Positions 1-13,138 of a DNA stretch of 64,000 bases are shown here, one piece after another. Location: assembly GCA_014904845.1 (NCBI GenBank), contig MU119348.1, positions 1 through 64,000 on the forward strand, written 5' to 3'. How positions within the stretch are numbered: position 1 is the stretch's first letter; each line of letters starts with the position of its first letter. This DNA is from Acephala macrosclerotiorum (Eukaryota; Ascomycota; Leotiomycetes; Helotiales; Mollisiaceae). A model generated the notes under the pieces. It searched no databases. It saw only the letters and a program-made list of their open reading frames with translations, and was not told where the DNA came from. Position numbers and translations under genes: made by a program.

Positions 1-2504
1 TTTTTTTATTAATAAAATATATATATATTTAATAAAATTTTATTTATTTAATATTTTATAAATTTAATAATAAATTAATATAATTATTTTATAATTATTA
101 TATTAATATTATAAATTTTAATATTATTATTATATAATAATTTAAAAATATTTTAATAAATTTTTTTTTTAAAATAATCGTTATTAATATAAAATATATT
201 ACGTTTTTAATTAAAATAAAATATATTTTTTTATTTATATAATTATTAAAATAATTTAAATATATTTAAATAAAAATAATATTATAAACGTTTTTAAAAT
301 TTATTTTAAAAAAATAATTTATTAATATTTTTTAATTATAATTATTATTATTATATAAATATATATATTTTTTTAATAATTTTTTTAAAATTAAAAACAT
401 CGAATTTTTAAAACGTTTTAAAAGTTTTTTTTTTTAAAATTAAATTTTTTTAAAAACGTAATAAAACGTTAATTAAATAATTTTTTTAATTTTTTTTTAT
501 ATATTATTATTATATTAAATTTTAAAAATATATTTAAAAGTTTATACGAATAATAATATTTTATTTATTTATTATATTATATTTAAAAAAATTAACGAAT
601 AAAGTTTTATTTTAATTTATATAATTTTTTATATTTTAATTATTTAAATTAAAAACTTTATAATAAAATTAATAATATTAAATTATTATTAAAATTTTAA
701 TTATTTTTATTATTAAAAAATAATTTTTTATAATATTTTAAAAAATAATAAAAATAAATATTATAATAATAAATCGATTAAAAATATATTGTTTTTTACG
801 TTATTATTTATTATATTATTACGAAAAAAGTTTTTTATTATTTTCGTTTTTAAACGAAATATCGTTAATTAATTTTTATATAAAAATATATATATTTAAA
901 TAATATACAAATTATTTAATCGTTATCTCGAAATAAATTTTATCGATTATTTTATCGTTTAAATATAATAAAATTAACGATTCGTTATTATCGTTTATTA
1001 AAATTATAAATTTAATTTCGATTATTACGAATTCGAATTATAATAAACGTTTTTAAATATTAATATATTTTAAAACGTAATTAAAATTTTTTTAATTTAT
1101 TTATTTAAATTAATATTAATTAATTAATATTATTATATTATTATATTATTTATTTAAATTCGTAAAAAAAATATATATATAAATAAAAATTCAATTTATA
1201 AAATTTTATTAAATTTTTTAAACGTTATATAAACGTTTTTAATAACGTATTATTATTATTATAATAATTATAATAAATAAATAAAAATTTATATTATAAA
1301 ATTATTATTTATAAAAAAAAATTACGTTTAAATTACGTTTCGTATTATATAAAATTTTTAAAATAATTATAATAATATTAAACGAATATAAATAATATTA
1401 ATATAAATTAAATATTAATATTATAAAAATTTATTAATTAGTTTTTTTATTATTATAAAAACGTTATTAAAAATTTTATTATTATTAATTTTAATAAAAT
1501 ATTAATAATTATATAATTTTTTTAAATTTTTTTTATATAATAAACGTATTAATAATTTATTTTTTAATAATTATATAAATTATTTATAATTAAAATTATA
1601 ATTTATAATATTATTTTTTTGTTAATTAATTTAATAATTAATTAATTTTAAATAAAATTAATTTATTATTTAAATATAAAATATTAATAATAATTAAAAA
1701 ATAATTATTTATATTAATATATTAATTTTATTATTATTTAATTTAAAATTATTATTTTTTAAATAAAACGTTTAAATTTTAAATAATAATTAATTTTATT
1801 AAAAAAAAATTATTAATTATTTAATATTTTAAAAAATATATAATTTAAATATAATTAAATAATAATATATATAATATATTTTATATTAAAAATATATAAA
1901 TAATTTTTTAACGCGTATTTATAAAAATAATAATAAAGTTTTTTTATAATATATTTTATTTAATATAATTTTAATTTTAATATAAATAATATTAATTGTA
2001 ATTCGATTTGATATTATATTTATAATTTTTATATATTTAATATAATATAATAACGCGTTAATTTTTTAATGTATTTTTATAAAAATAAATATAAAATTTT
2101 TTTATAATTTAATTTTTTTAAATTTATTTTTATTATTTTATAATTAATTAAATAATAATTTATTTTTTTAAACGTTTTAAATAAATTTTAAAATTTATAA
2201 GTTTAAAATTAAATTATTTTAAAAGTTTTAATTAATTTTATTAAATATATATTAAAATATATTATTATAAAATTTAAAATAAAAACTTTAAATTTTTTTA
2301 TTAAAAATATATTAATATTATTTTAAATATTAATTTAATTAAAATTTTTATTTATTAATTTAAAAATTTTTTAAATCGTATTATTTTTAAAAATTTAAAT
2401 TTAATAAAATAATTAATATATAATATATTTTATATATATAATTAAATAAAATATTTAATAATTAATTATAATTAAAAATTTTAATATTTTTTTTATTTTA
2501 AAAA

Positions 2505-3690
2505 AAAAAATTCGTTTATTAATTCGTAAACGAATTAATTAATAAACGAGTTTTTTTTATTTAATATATATTTTATTTTATAAAATTTATAAAAATATTT
2601 TTATAAAAAATTATAAAGTTTTCAATTTTAATAATTTATTTTTATTTTAAATTTCGAATTAAAATTAAAATAATTATAAAATAAAATTTTAAATTTTATT
2701 AAACGATAAATTTTTTAATATTTAAAATAAAAATATTCTTTGAAATTTTTATTTTATATTTAATTATTATAATTAATTTAATTAATTATAAAAAATTATT
2801 TATTAAAAAATTATTTTTTTAAAGTTTTTATTAAAAATTGCGTAATTATAAAATTAGATTTTAATATTTTATTATTTTAATATTTTAAACAAAAACGTAT
2901 TTTTAATAAAATTTTATATTAATTTTTTTTTTTAAATTTTTCGTTTTTTATATTAAATTATTACGATTAATTTTATTAATTATAAATAATTTTTATGATT
3001 ATATTTATTAAAAAAAAAAATTTAAATTTTTTTTAAATATTACGTAATTATAAAATTAATAAAAATAAAAAATTAATATATTAATATTTTAATATTTAAA
3101 ATAAAAATTTTTTTTAATAAAATTTTATATTAAAATTTTTTTTTTTAAAATTTTCGTTTTTTATATTAAATTATTTTAATTATTTTATTTAATATATAAT
3201 TTTATAAAAAAAGTTTTTAAAATTTTTATTAAAAATTATACAATTATAAAAATATTTAATATTTAAAATAAAAACGTATTTAAAAATTTTACGATTATTA
3301 TTTTTATTAAATATAATTATATTTTATTAATTTACGTAATAACGAATTAATAAAATTATTTAAAATTTAAAATTTAAAAATATTTAATTAAATTTTAATT
3401 TATTTACAAATTTTATATAATTTAAATTAATTAATAAATAAAAATTGTAAACGTAATTATAATCGTGAAATTTTAATATTTTTTATTAAAATAATTATAT
3501 ATTATTTCGAAATTATAAAATCGTCGAATTTTTAATAAATTAATTAAATTATTATATTTAAATACTTTAATTAAATTTAGTATTTTTGTTTATAATTGAA
3601 ATAATTAATATTATATAAATAATACGTAATTTGAAAAAATTAATATTAATTTTTAAAATAAATAACTAATTAATATTTTAATTATTTTAA
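2505..3690. repeat. Degenerate repeat, copy A
   Basis: This stretch aligns by eye with 3997-4970. Both open with a motif containing taaacgaattaatta followed by taaacgag, then share a run reading aaaaattataaa, and near the end share attaaatt, tatttgaat/tatttaaat and gattaaattta/aattaaattta. Inside copy A a sub-unit of about 200-250 bases, marked by aatatttaaaataaaaa and ttcgttttttatattaaatt, recurs near 2880-2960, 3090-3180 and 3250. The right end (about 3580-3690) also matches 7603-7700. No coding capacity is visible. Confidence 0.6.
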
Positions 3691-3996
3691 ACGATTTAAA
3701 CGTAAAATTTATTATTTAATTTAATTATATTTAAAAAAAATTAAATTTATTAATAATAAATAATAAATAATAAATATTTATAATTAATATTATAATATTA
3801 AAATAATTATATAAACGTAAAAAATTATAAAAAATATAATAAAATTTTATAAATATTTATTAATATAAATAATTTTGTAATTAAAATAAAATTAAAAATT
3901 AAAATTATTTAATTTTAATTTTATAATTTTATTTTATTCATTTTATTATAATAATTTAATTTTAAAAAAATTTTATATTTTATATTTTAAAAAAAA

Positions 3997-4970
3997 TTTC
4001 ATTCGTTAATTTATAAACGAATTAATTAGTAAACGAGTTTTTTTTTTTTTATTCGACGTATATTTTATTTTATAAATCTCGTAAAAGCGTTTTTATAAAA
4101 AATTATAAAATCTTCGATTTTAATAATTTATTTTTATTTCAAATTTCAAATTAAAAAATTTTAATTTAAATATTTTATAAAAATTTAAAATTGAAATAAT
4201 ATTATTAAAATAAAATAATAATTTGAGATTTTATCGAGCGATAAAATCGATAAACTAATAAACTTTTTAATATTTAAAGTAAAAATATACTATGAAACTT
4301 TATATTACTAAAAAAATACTTTTTAAATTTTTTTTTAAAAATTGTATAATCGTAAAATAATTCTAGTATTTAAATATTTTAATATTTAAAATAAAAACGT
4401 ATTTATTATAAAATTTTATATTAAAAAAATACTTTTTAAAATTTTCGTTTTTATATTTAATTATTATAATCGATTTAATTATTTTTAATTATTTTATTTA
4501 ATATATAATTTTAAAAAAAAAAATTTAAAATTTTTTTAAGTATTACGTAATTATAAAATTAAATTTCGACGTTTTATTATTTTAATATTTTAAATAAAAA
4601 CGTATTTAAAAAGTTTTAATATTTTTTAACGATTGTCGATTTTAATATTTAAAATAAAAACGTATTTAAAAATTTTACGATCGCGATTTTAATTAAATAC
4701 GATTATATTTTATTAATTTGCGTAATAATAAATTAATAAAATCGTTTAAAATTTAAAATTTAATAATATTTAATTAAATTTCAATTTATTTATAAGTTTT
4801 ATATAATTTGAATTAATTAATATATTATAATTATACGTATAATAAAATCGAAATTTTAATATTTTTTATTAAAACGATTATATATTATTTTAAAATTATA
4901 TAATAATAAAATTTCTTAATAAATTAATTAAATTACTATATTTGAATATTTCGATTAAATTTAATATTAT
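3997..4970. repeat. Degenerate repeat, copy B
   Basis: Second copy of the unit at 2505-3690, in the same orientation and separated by about 300 bases. It keeps more CpG sites than copy A (for example attcgacgtat near 4050 and aaaagcgtttttat near 4083), so the two copies have mutated independently. It contains the same internal aatatttaaaataaaaacgtattt sub-repeat (about 4385, 4590 and 4640). Confidence 0.55.
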
Positions 4971-7079
4971 TATTATTAAATTTATAATTCGTAATAATCG
5001 TTAAATTATAAAATTATTTTAATTATTATATTAATTAATTAAAAAATTATATAATTGTTTTTTTCGTTTTAATAATAATATTTTCGTATTTTTATATTTT
5101 TATTATATTTTTATAATCGCTTAAAAATATTATTCGTATAACGATCTTATAATCGTTTTATTTTTATTATATTTCGTATTCGTAATATTGTTTTTTCGAT
5201 TTTTTTAATATATTTTTAAATCGAATTAATTTATTCTCGTAATTTAAATATATAAAACTTTCGATATAATTTAATAAAATTCGTTAAATATTATTAATTT
5301 ATATTTCGTTTTTATTTTTTTTATTAATTTAATTTATAATATTTATATTATCGATTTTTTTTAAAAATTTATTTATTTAATTTTTATTTAATATATTTAA
5401 TTTCGTAATTTAATTATTTTAAATTATTTAACGTTTTATATTCGCGATTTTAAATTGTTTTTTATTAAAAAAATATTAATAAAAATTAGTTTTTTTTTAA
5501 TTATTTAATTATAATATTAATATTATTAAAATCGATTAAAAAGTAATTTTTTTTTTAATAATTATTTTATTTTTATATTTTATATTTTTAAAAAAACGTA
5601 TAATAAATAAATAATTCGAATTAAAATTTAATTTTATATTTATTTTTTCGTATAATAATTCGTATATTAAAAAATATTTTTTATTTTATATTAATTCGTT
5701 AAAATATATTATATACGTTATTTTAATATTGTATTTAAATTTTATATAATAATAATCGAAATTTTTATATTAATTATAATATAATAAAATATTTTTTAAA
5801 ATATTTTTCGTTTATTTTAATTTTTATTAAAATAATATATAACGATTTTTAAATTTAATATTTAATTTTTTATAAAGTTTTATTATTTTATTATTAAATT
5901 TTTTTTGTATTTTTTGTATTTATATTTAATAATTAATTTTATTATTTAAATTTATAATATTTAATTTAATTCGTTAAATTTTATAAATATATATTCGATT
6001 TTTTCGTATTTAAATTAATTTTTTTTAATTTTTTTTATTTTTATATTTTATTTTTATATTATAATAAAAATATATTCGAATTTTATTTTATTATATATTT
6101 CGATTATATAAAATACTTTTTTTTAAAAAAAAATAATATATATATTAAATAATTTATATTAATATATTTATTTTAATATTATAATTATAATATCGTAATA
6201 AATCGTTTTTATATTTATTATTATATTCGCAATATAAATCGTTATTTTATTTTTAATTTATATTTTATAATAATTTTTATAATTTTTATTATTACGATTT
6301 TTATATATAATTATTATAATTTTTTTTTTTTTTTTCGAATTTAAAAGTTTTTATTTATTAAAAAAATATTTATTAATATTTTATATTTATAAATTCGAAT
6401 TATTATTTTTTTTTAAAAATCGTAAAATAAAATAATTAATTTTTAATTTTTAATTTATATTTTTAATATACGTATTTTTTATATTTTTTTCGTATATATA
6501 TTTAATAAAATAATATTTAATTAATTTTTTTATTTTTAATTAAATTTTTTTTTTTTCGTTTTTTTTTAAATAAATTTTCGCGTTCGATATTTTTAATTCG
6601 TAATTTAAAATCGAATTAAATATAATTTTATAAATTAAAAATATTACTTTTTTTATTTTATTTAATATTATATTTAAACGTTTAAAAAAAATTTTTACGA
6701 ATTATTTTTTTTATTTTATATTTTATTAAATTTTTTTTTATTATAATTTATTATTATATAATAATTATAATAATATTATATTAATAATAATTGTTTTTTT
6801 ATTAATTATTAATTTTTTTTTTATAATACGTTTAAATAAATCAATTATAAATATAATTTTATTATATTTATTTTTTATATATATTTTAAAATTTAATTTT
6901 TTATTAAAAATTACATTTAAATATTTAATTTATTTATTATTTTATAAAATTTAATTTTCGATTTTTGTCGTTAAATTATTTTATTTTTTTTTATTTTTTA
7001 AAAATAATAAATTTATTTTTAATTAATTCAATATATAAATTCAATTTTTTTTATAGTATTTTAATAATTTTTTTAGTTT

Positions 7080-7620
7080 ATTATTTTATTATTCTCGTTA
7101 TTATTTTTAGATTTTTCGCTTTCGCTAAAATTATAATATCGTTTACGTAAATTATTATACGTAAAAACTTTTCGATAAACGTTATTAATATAGCGAAAAA
7201 AATTAGTAATACTAGTAATTTTTATAGTAAACCGTTATTTAAAGCGATAAAATTTTCTTTATTTGCTTTTTTACGAAGTATAATAATTCGATTCGTTATA
7301 AAGTTTATCGTTTATTTAATAATTTGCTTAAAAACTTTTAATTCTATGAGACTTTTCGTTACGACTCTCGAAGTCGCTGCGTTAAACGCTCTTTTGATAT
7401 CTATTAAAATTGCTACCGTTACTTGTCTATTTTTGTTATCTCTCTCAATCGCATCCACGACGATTCGTACGAGATCGATCGCGCTTCTCTCTATGATTCC
7501 ACTCGCGTGACATCGTCCCAGCTATTCGTTATCCATAGCTATATGATTAAATCTACTAGTTATAGTTTTCTTAAGTCTTTTGCTTAGTACCGATAAAAGT
7601 GAGATTAAATTTGATGTTTT
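7080..7620 (-). pseudogene. LINE (Tad-like) reverse transcriptase relic
   Basis: Translated on the minus strand, this decayed stretch carries the landmarks of a non-LTR retrotransposon reverse transcriptase in the right order. At 7359-7416 it reads ILIDIKRAFNAA, matching the first catalytic-Asp block (LDIKGAFD-type). About 70 residues later come a weak Q/N-G-L block and then IIYVNDIIILAKAKN, with YVND at 7138-7149 where functional enzymes have Y-x-D-D. The Asp-to-Asn change needs one G-to-A transition, as RIP makes. The upstream part (7480-7600) resembles the LGR...RSAIDLV block seen before the first Asp in fungal Tad-type elements. Stops and AT drift show it is dead. Neither end of the element is defined. 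Confidence 0.72.
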
Positions 7621-7700
7621 TCGTTTATAGTTGAAATAATTCGTACCACGTAAATAACACGTAACTTAATAAAAATTGATATTAGTTCTTAAAGCGAACG
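7603..7700. repeat. Less mutated copy of the copy A right end
   Basis: The segment from tttttcgtttatagttgaaa to the gcgaacgactaataaata region matches 3580-3690 once C-to-T changes are allowed. It still has CpA and CpC sites that copy A has lost (accacg here against a t-rich string there), so it is close to the pre-mutation state. It abuts the LINE reverse transcriptase relic. Confidence 0.6.
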
Positions 7701-8180
7701 ACTAATAAATAAATAAAAATTAAAATTTTATAAATAAAAAAAATTAATTAAAATAAAAATTATTAATTAATATTATATATATATATATATATTTTTATTA
7801 CGTAATTTAATTAAAAAAATTAATACGAAAATTAAAAAAATATTAATATTTATATTATTTAAATTATAAATATAAATATTTTTATAATTTTTTATTTATA
7901 TATTAATTTATAAATAATATTTTTTATATTTTATTTTATTTTAAATATAATAATAATATTATTTTTTAATAAATTAAATTATATAAAAAATTATACGTCG
8001 TAAATAATATTTTTAATAAAACGAATTAAAAAATCGTTAAACGATAAAAAAAAAAAATATAATAATAATAAAACGATTTTAATATATATTTTTTAAATTT
8101 ATAATTTATTAATTTAAGTAATATATTTAATAATTTTAATAAGCCGATTAATTGATTAAAGTAATAAAATTTAATTAAAT

Positions 8181-8715
8181 GCGAGGATATTATATCCATT
8201 GCAATACTTACTCAATATTAAACCACTCGAAAGTTTAACAGAATTTGACGAATGTCGTCTGAGATTACCTGAGTAAGCTTGCACCAAAACTCTCACCCCA
8301 GCAACAGGCACACATCAAGATCTGGACCACCATGTGCGAAGGCATTCCACGATCGGAGGACATAATCATGCTCGCTTGAACAGTCTGAGGTTGGCATTGA
8401 GTTAGAATAGGACTTTGATCATGATGGAGGGAAAGGAGAAGATTGAAGGAAAGCAGCAACTACTCCAGAAATCTCAGCTAACGTTATTCAAAAGGAAGAA
8501 TGAGCTTCTCGTTTGTGGAAGGATGCTAAGGGTCGCTGCTCGAGGCACTTGCTCTTTCCGCTTAAAAGTTCGAACATTCGAATAGATCGTAGACATTGGA
8601 GATCTCATGGCTCACGAGCATCCTAAACCCCCTAGATTCCGGATCAATTTCCATTCGTACAGATACCGTTATATCGTAACACATTTCATTCCTCTTTCAA
8701 TCCCGACCAAGCAAT
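8181..8715. other. Intergenic, 3' of the sugar transporter
   Basis: Normal-composition DNA between the isochore and the transporter stop codon. I see no gene; it should include the transporter 3' untranslated region. Confidence 0.6.
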
Positions 8716-10407
8716 CTACGCTTTCGTGTGCTCAGTCTGCTCCTCAAGACCAACATTCTCCAACCTAATGCTCGTAGCCTTATCATCATCAAGTCCATAT
8801 GTCTTCGTAATAATATTCTCCACATCATGCTTCCTCAAATTCTCATCCACATTCCCAAACAGAATATCGATATCCTCCAAACTCATACCCTTCGTCTCCT
8901 TGATGAAGAAGAATACCCAGACTCCCATGCTCGAGCAGAAGATGCCGAACATGAGGAAAGTTCTCCAGCCGATGTGGGCCACGGCATTGGGTGTTACTTC
9001 TGTGATGACGAAGTTGAAGAGCCATTGTGTTGCAGCACCCATGCCGACACCGTAGGATCGAAGTCTTGTTGGGAAGATCTCGGAGAGGTAGACCCAAGGA
9101 ATCGGACCCCAAGAGGCGGAATATCCGATAACGTAAAGATAGATCATTACAACCATGGCAATACTAGCCGGGCTGACAGTGTTGACGTTCGTGGGAGGAT
9201 GAGTGTGAAGGACACCGCCGATGATGAACATCATTGTCATCATCCAGGCCGCTCCGAAGAGGAGGGACTTGCGGCGGCCGAGTTTGTCGATACCGATGAT
9301 GAGGAAGATGGCTGTTGTGACGACTTTGACTGTGCCATAGATTCCGGTGGCGAAGAGGGAGCTATCAGTCTTGGAGACGCCGACGGTTTGGAAGATTTGT
9401 GGTGCCTGAAATGATTCGTCAGTATGACATCTTGGTGAGAGAAGCAAGGAGGACTCACGTAGTAACCAATAGAGTTAGTACCAGAGAACTGTTGCCAGAA
9501 CATGATGCAGAAACCCAAGAAGAAACGCATCCTGTTCGCAGGAGCAAGGCACTCTTTCCAGGTCACGCCTTCTGTCGCCTGCAATTCCTCCTCGATCGAA
9601 GCTCTGATTTCAGCGATCTCCTTGACGATATCGGGATCATTTGGATCCTCTTGTCTCATGTAGGCCAGAGAGTTGGTAGCTTCCTCATATCGTCCTTGCT
9701 TCATCAACCATCTTGGACTCTCCTTCAAGAAGAACAATCCAATGAGAAGGAATCCACCAGGAATGAGTTGGATAGCGACGGGGATTCTCCATTGCTTGGT
9801 AGAAGGCTTGATGTGCAAAGCCACACCGTAGTTGAGCCAGTAAGCAAAGGTCGAACCAATGACAAGAAACTCTTGGAAGAGTCCAGTGATGCGTCCACGA
9901 ACAGCAGGAGGGCAATTCTCAGCCACGAACACAGGTGTGATGGAAGACATTCCACCGATACCAAGGCCAGCAATCACACGTCCAGCATAGATCTGTCCAA
10001 TCTGGTGATGAGCAGAAGTCTGAACCGCAGCACCAATGAGGAAGATAACTGAGAATCCCATGAGAGAGTATCTTCGCCCAAAGCGATCATTCAGGAAAGC
10101 GGCGGCGATGGCACCGAAGAAACAACCAGCAGTGAGGAGGGAGACGACGTTCGATGAGATGTGGGCGTTCTTTGCAGAGGCGAAACCGGATGAACCTTCT
10201 GGGAGGCCGAAGTCTTTCTTGAAGGAGGTGAGGGCGAGGACTGAGCCCATAACACCAGTATCAAAACCGAATAGCAGTGAGCCCATATAGGCAACGCTGG
10301 TTAAAAGATAAACTCTGTAGTTCTAATCCTCGTCAATACCATTTCATAATCAAACACTTTCAACAAGTCCTCACCTTGAAGAACGAGACTTTCCCGACGA
10401 CTGCCAT
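8716..10407 (-). CDS. MFS sugar transporter
   Basis: Sugar/H+ symporter-type major facilitator, expected in the plasma membrane. Proposed model: complement of 8716-9405, 9459-10322 and 10375-10407, giving 528 residues, the usual family length. The introns are 53 bases (GTGAGT...TTTCAG, branch TACTGAC) and 52 bases (GTGAGG...ATTAG). The 33-base first exon encodes MAVVGKVSFFK and joins NYRVYLLTSVAYMGSLLFG, restoring TM1 before the GFDTGVMGS signature. Family landmarks are DRFGRRYS after TM2, KESPRWLMKQGRYEEA before the central loop, QQFSGTNSIGYY at the TM7 region, GIDKLGRRKS, and PTRLRS then KETKGMSLEDID at the end of TM12. The N- and C-tails are hydrophilic. Substrate cannot be assigned; glucose, other hexose or quinate-type transport are all possible. 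An in-frame ATG further upstream exists, but the short start fits the family better. Confidence 0.9.
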
Positions 10408-12544
10408 GATGAATGCTTTTACTGCTGCACTGCCCGATGGGTATTCTCCAGGTCGACTTGACGGGTACTCTTCACGCTCGAAGGAAAACCTCACACCTGG
10501 GCTCGCTCTCGACTTAAGTATCTCACACATCCTGTTAAGTAGCCTCCTCCCCACTTCTCTACAATATCGCCATCCGTCTAAGATCTGCAGTGTCAGGACT
10601 CGCCCGGACATAATAGGGTTGTTCTAGTGTATTCGGGCCGTTGACTAATTGGTGGAGATACTTTCCCCCAACCCCGGCTGCGGAGCCTCCACATGCATCT
10701 CTTCTTTCCACCAATATCGTCTCCAAGATGGACTCAGGGCGCGGTGACACGATGCTGCAATTAACTTGGTTCCGGATAGCTAATTCCACGCTCCACGGGG
10801 CTGTTTGTCACTCCAGTTTGGGGTCTCCAATGCTCCATCCATCTCCCGCGGCTTCACGGCACTAACGAGTAACGGCACGACTCTAGTGTATGGGGATGCC
10901 CTGCACGGGAACCAATGCTCCACTGGATATCAAATCTCCATCTTTCCTCCAAATTTCAACCATGGAGAAAATATCTCGCGCGCAAACAAATATTCCGAGA
11001 AAGCTTAAGCCAATAAGATGAAGGACTTGATTGCGAAAGAGGCTGACTCTGACTCGGGACCTGATCCGTAATCTACGATCTAGGCGCTCGTAAATGGCTG
11101 GCATGTCCAGGCTGATAGGACAGCTGAGAAAGCAAGAGTGCGCCTTCCGTCCGGTATCCACTGTACTGGTTTTGTTGGTCGGTCGCGATGCAAACGGTGA
11201 CGGGGGTTCTCCGTGACTGCATTTTGGCCTGCATTTTCTGTGCTGCAGCTGCAGGACATGTTTCGAGAACTTCGATGCATGTGATATCGTTCGAAACTTT
11301 GCGATAACTAGACCTTGCTGTTGGACATGGTAAGGAATAGCCTTCTCAACAAGATTTGCTTTCATCAAGCTTCCATTCAAGAGGAGGCCAGATCTCGAAC
11401 GATGCCAGAACGAAAATTGAGTTTGAAGTCGCGAGGGTATCCTGGCCCCGTTGACGAAGACAACATTTAACGACAATGATATCGGATCATACCTGCATGA
11501 GATAATGCAACGAGGTGGAGAAATCCAATATATAATCAGCGTGGAGCCGGAAAGGACCACTTGTTGCCTCGAGGGTCCTCCAAGCATCGACTCCTTGGAA
11601 GTTCCAAACCGACCCAGTTAGGAAGCCAGACCTCTGACTTAAAGACAAGTTGATCGTACCTCCAAGTCAAAATGGTCGCATCTTTCCATTGTGCTCTTCA
11701 TAAGTAAACGAATTTACATTATTTGTTGCGACGATGCGAAGGGAGAGGAGATTGAGAACAGATTTCGAAGGGGAGAGAACTGTGAACGACGAATCGCGAC
11801 CTCTCGCCAACATCCAGCATGCCTCACATTCTTTCTATTCATGTTTTAATCATTTTGGGGATTTCTTTACGTTTGATGGATGCTTGCGAACAAATTTTAT
11901 CCGCGATACTGTAAAGAAAGCTTCCCGAAAAGGCGAGGTTGCCCTCAATCTTTCGAGCAACGAAATCTTAATAATTGCTTCTCTGAAATGTGGTAGGCAG
12001 TAAGCAAGCGCTCCTCCCCAACAGGTCCTAATCGCTTCAAGTCTCCCATTCCAAACTTTTTAATTTATTGCCCACTGCTTCTCTTCTCAAATTTTCAACT
12101 CCATCTTTGCCCCGCACAAGCTCAGGTAGTCTCTTTCATCTCCGTCATCTCCGGATGTTCAGCACCCGCGCCCTCAATCATGCCTGCCTCGAAGTGAGAA
12201 TCTGCGCCAGTTCTTTCTCATCGAGTAAATCATAACAGAATTGTCAGGAAACATTTTCAGAAAGCACATATGGTTTCATACATGGCTGCAGAGTGAAGCG
12301 TCGGTGAGCGAATTTGTACAACGCCACTTGAGCAAGAGGCGCTGACAACTGCCAAATCATATTTCATCAACGCAGAAGATGGCGCCTTCATGAGATTACC
12401 TCTTTGCGACTGAACCAACTTCAGATACACTCTCTGCTGCCTTCGCCATTGTCTTGATGTTCTCCAAGTCTTTACTATCCATGTATCAGTTGAGAGGGCA
12501 AAAGGAGTGGTATTGTGATGTCTAATCTGCCCCTCTAGCTAAGT
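10408..12544. other. Intergenic, transporter upstream region
   Basis: About 2.1 kb containing the transporter promoter. Open frames exist (for example 10883-11587 minus and 11734-12003 plus), but they have no recognisable domain, signal or protein-like composition, so I do not call genes here. Confidence 0.5.
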
Positions 12545-12671
12545 GAGCAACCACTATAGAGACGTACCCTTTTCTACTAGCTCAATGCATATGCACTCGG
12601 GAAAACAGGGGTTCTCGTGCTCCGACTGGCTCAAATTGAGAGTAAATTGAGAGTGCGTAATACGCACCTCT
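12545..12671 (+). repeat. Left terminal inverted repeat of the MITE
   Basis: Inverted copy of 13012-13138; includes the subterminal palindrome at 12653-12667. Confidence 0.8.
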
Positions 12672-13011
12672 TATTAAGTAGTACTTTAGTCGCACGCATC
12701 CAGTTTTATTAGTTGATATATTAATTTCGATTATTATTTTATATAATTAAAAAATTATATATATAATATGTATATAATATATAATTTTATTATTTATATA
12801 TATTTAAATTTTTTATTTAATCAATTATTATTTTTATTTATATTTATACGTATTTTTTTATATAATAATTATTTATAATTATTTGTTTTTTTATTTTAAT
12901 TTTAATATTTTTTTTAAAAAATAATTATTACGTATTTTATATTAATTAATCAGAGACACGTACCTTAGTCAGCAGCTAAGACACACTCTGAGTCAATATA
13001 AGCACTAACGT

Positions 13012-13138
13012 AGAGGTGCGTGTCACGCACCCTCAATTTACCCTCAATTTGAGCCAGTCGGAGCACGAGAACCCCTGTTTTCCCGAGTGCATATGCATTG
13101 AGCTAGTAGAAAAGGGTACGTCTCTATAGTTGTTGCTC
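13012..13138 (-). repeat. Right terminal inverted repeat of the MITE
   Basis: Inverted copy of 12545-12671; includes the palindrome centred near 13023. Confidence 0.8.

Larger units (their letters stand above)
1..8180. repeat. AT-rich RIP-type isochore
   Basis: About 8.2 kb of A/T with long stop-rich stretches and no credible open gene. Surviving C residues lie almost only in CpG (acg and tcg contexts), while CpA, CpT and CpC are nearly absent. The last 1 kb (7100-7700) is milder and retains recognisable LINE code. This is what cytosine-to-thymine mutation of repeated DNA produces; RIP is the known fungal process. The block starts at the window edge, so its true extent is unknown. Confidence 0.85.
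12545..13138. mobile_element. MITE-like element with 127-base TIRs
   Basis: The left arm 12545-12671 and the right arm 13012-13138 are inverted copies, both beginning GAGCAAC at the outer end and differing at only about six positions, mostly transitions. Each arm carries near its inner end a short palindrome (gtgcgtaatacgcac at 12653-12667; gtgcgtgtcacgcac on the right), able to form a hairpin. The 340-base core is AT-rich and has no coding capacity. This is the anatomy of a non-autonomous DNA transposon. No clear target duplication is visible at the junctions, so the superfamily is not assigned. Confidence 0.75.

Noticed and set aside
6965..7150. 61-codon hydrophobic open frame in the isochore
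   Set aside because: Antisense to the LINE reverse transcriptase relic; Phe/Ile/Tyr-rich only because the DNA is AT-rich.
10883..11587. 234-codon open frame on the minus strand
   Set aside because: No domain, low protein-like character, overlaps other short frames in both strands and has no splice or signal context; probably chance.
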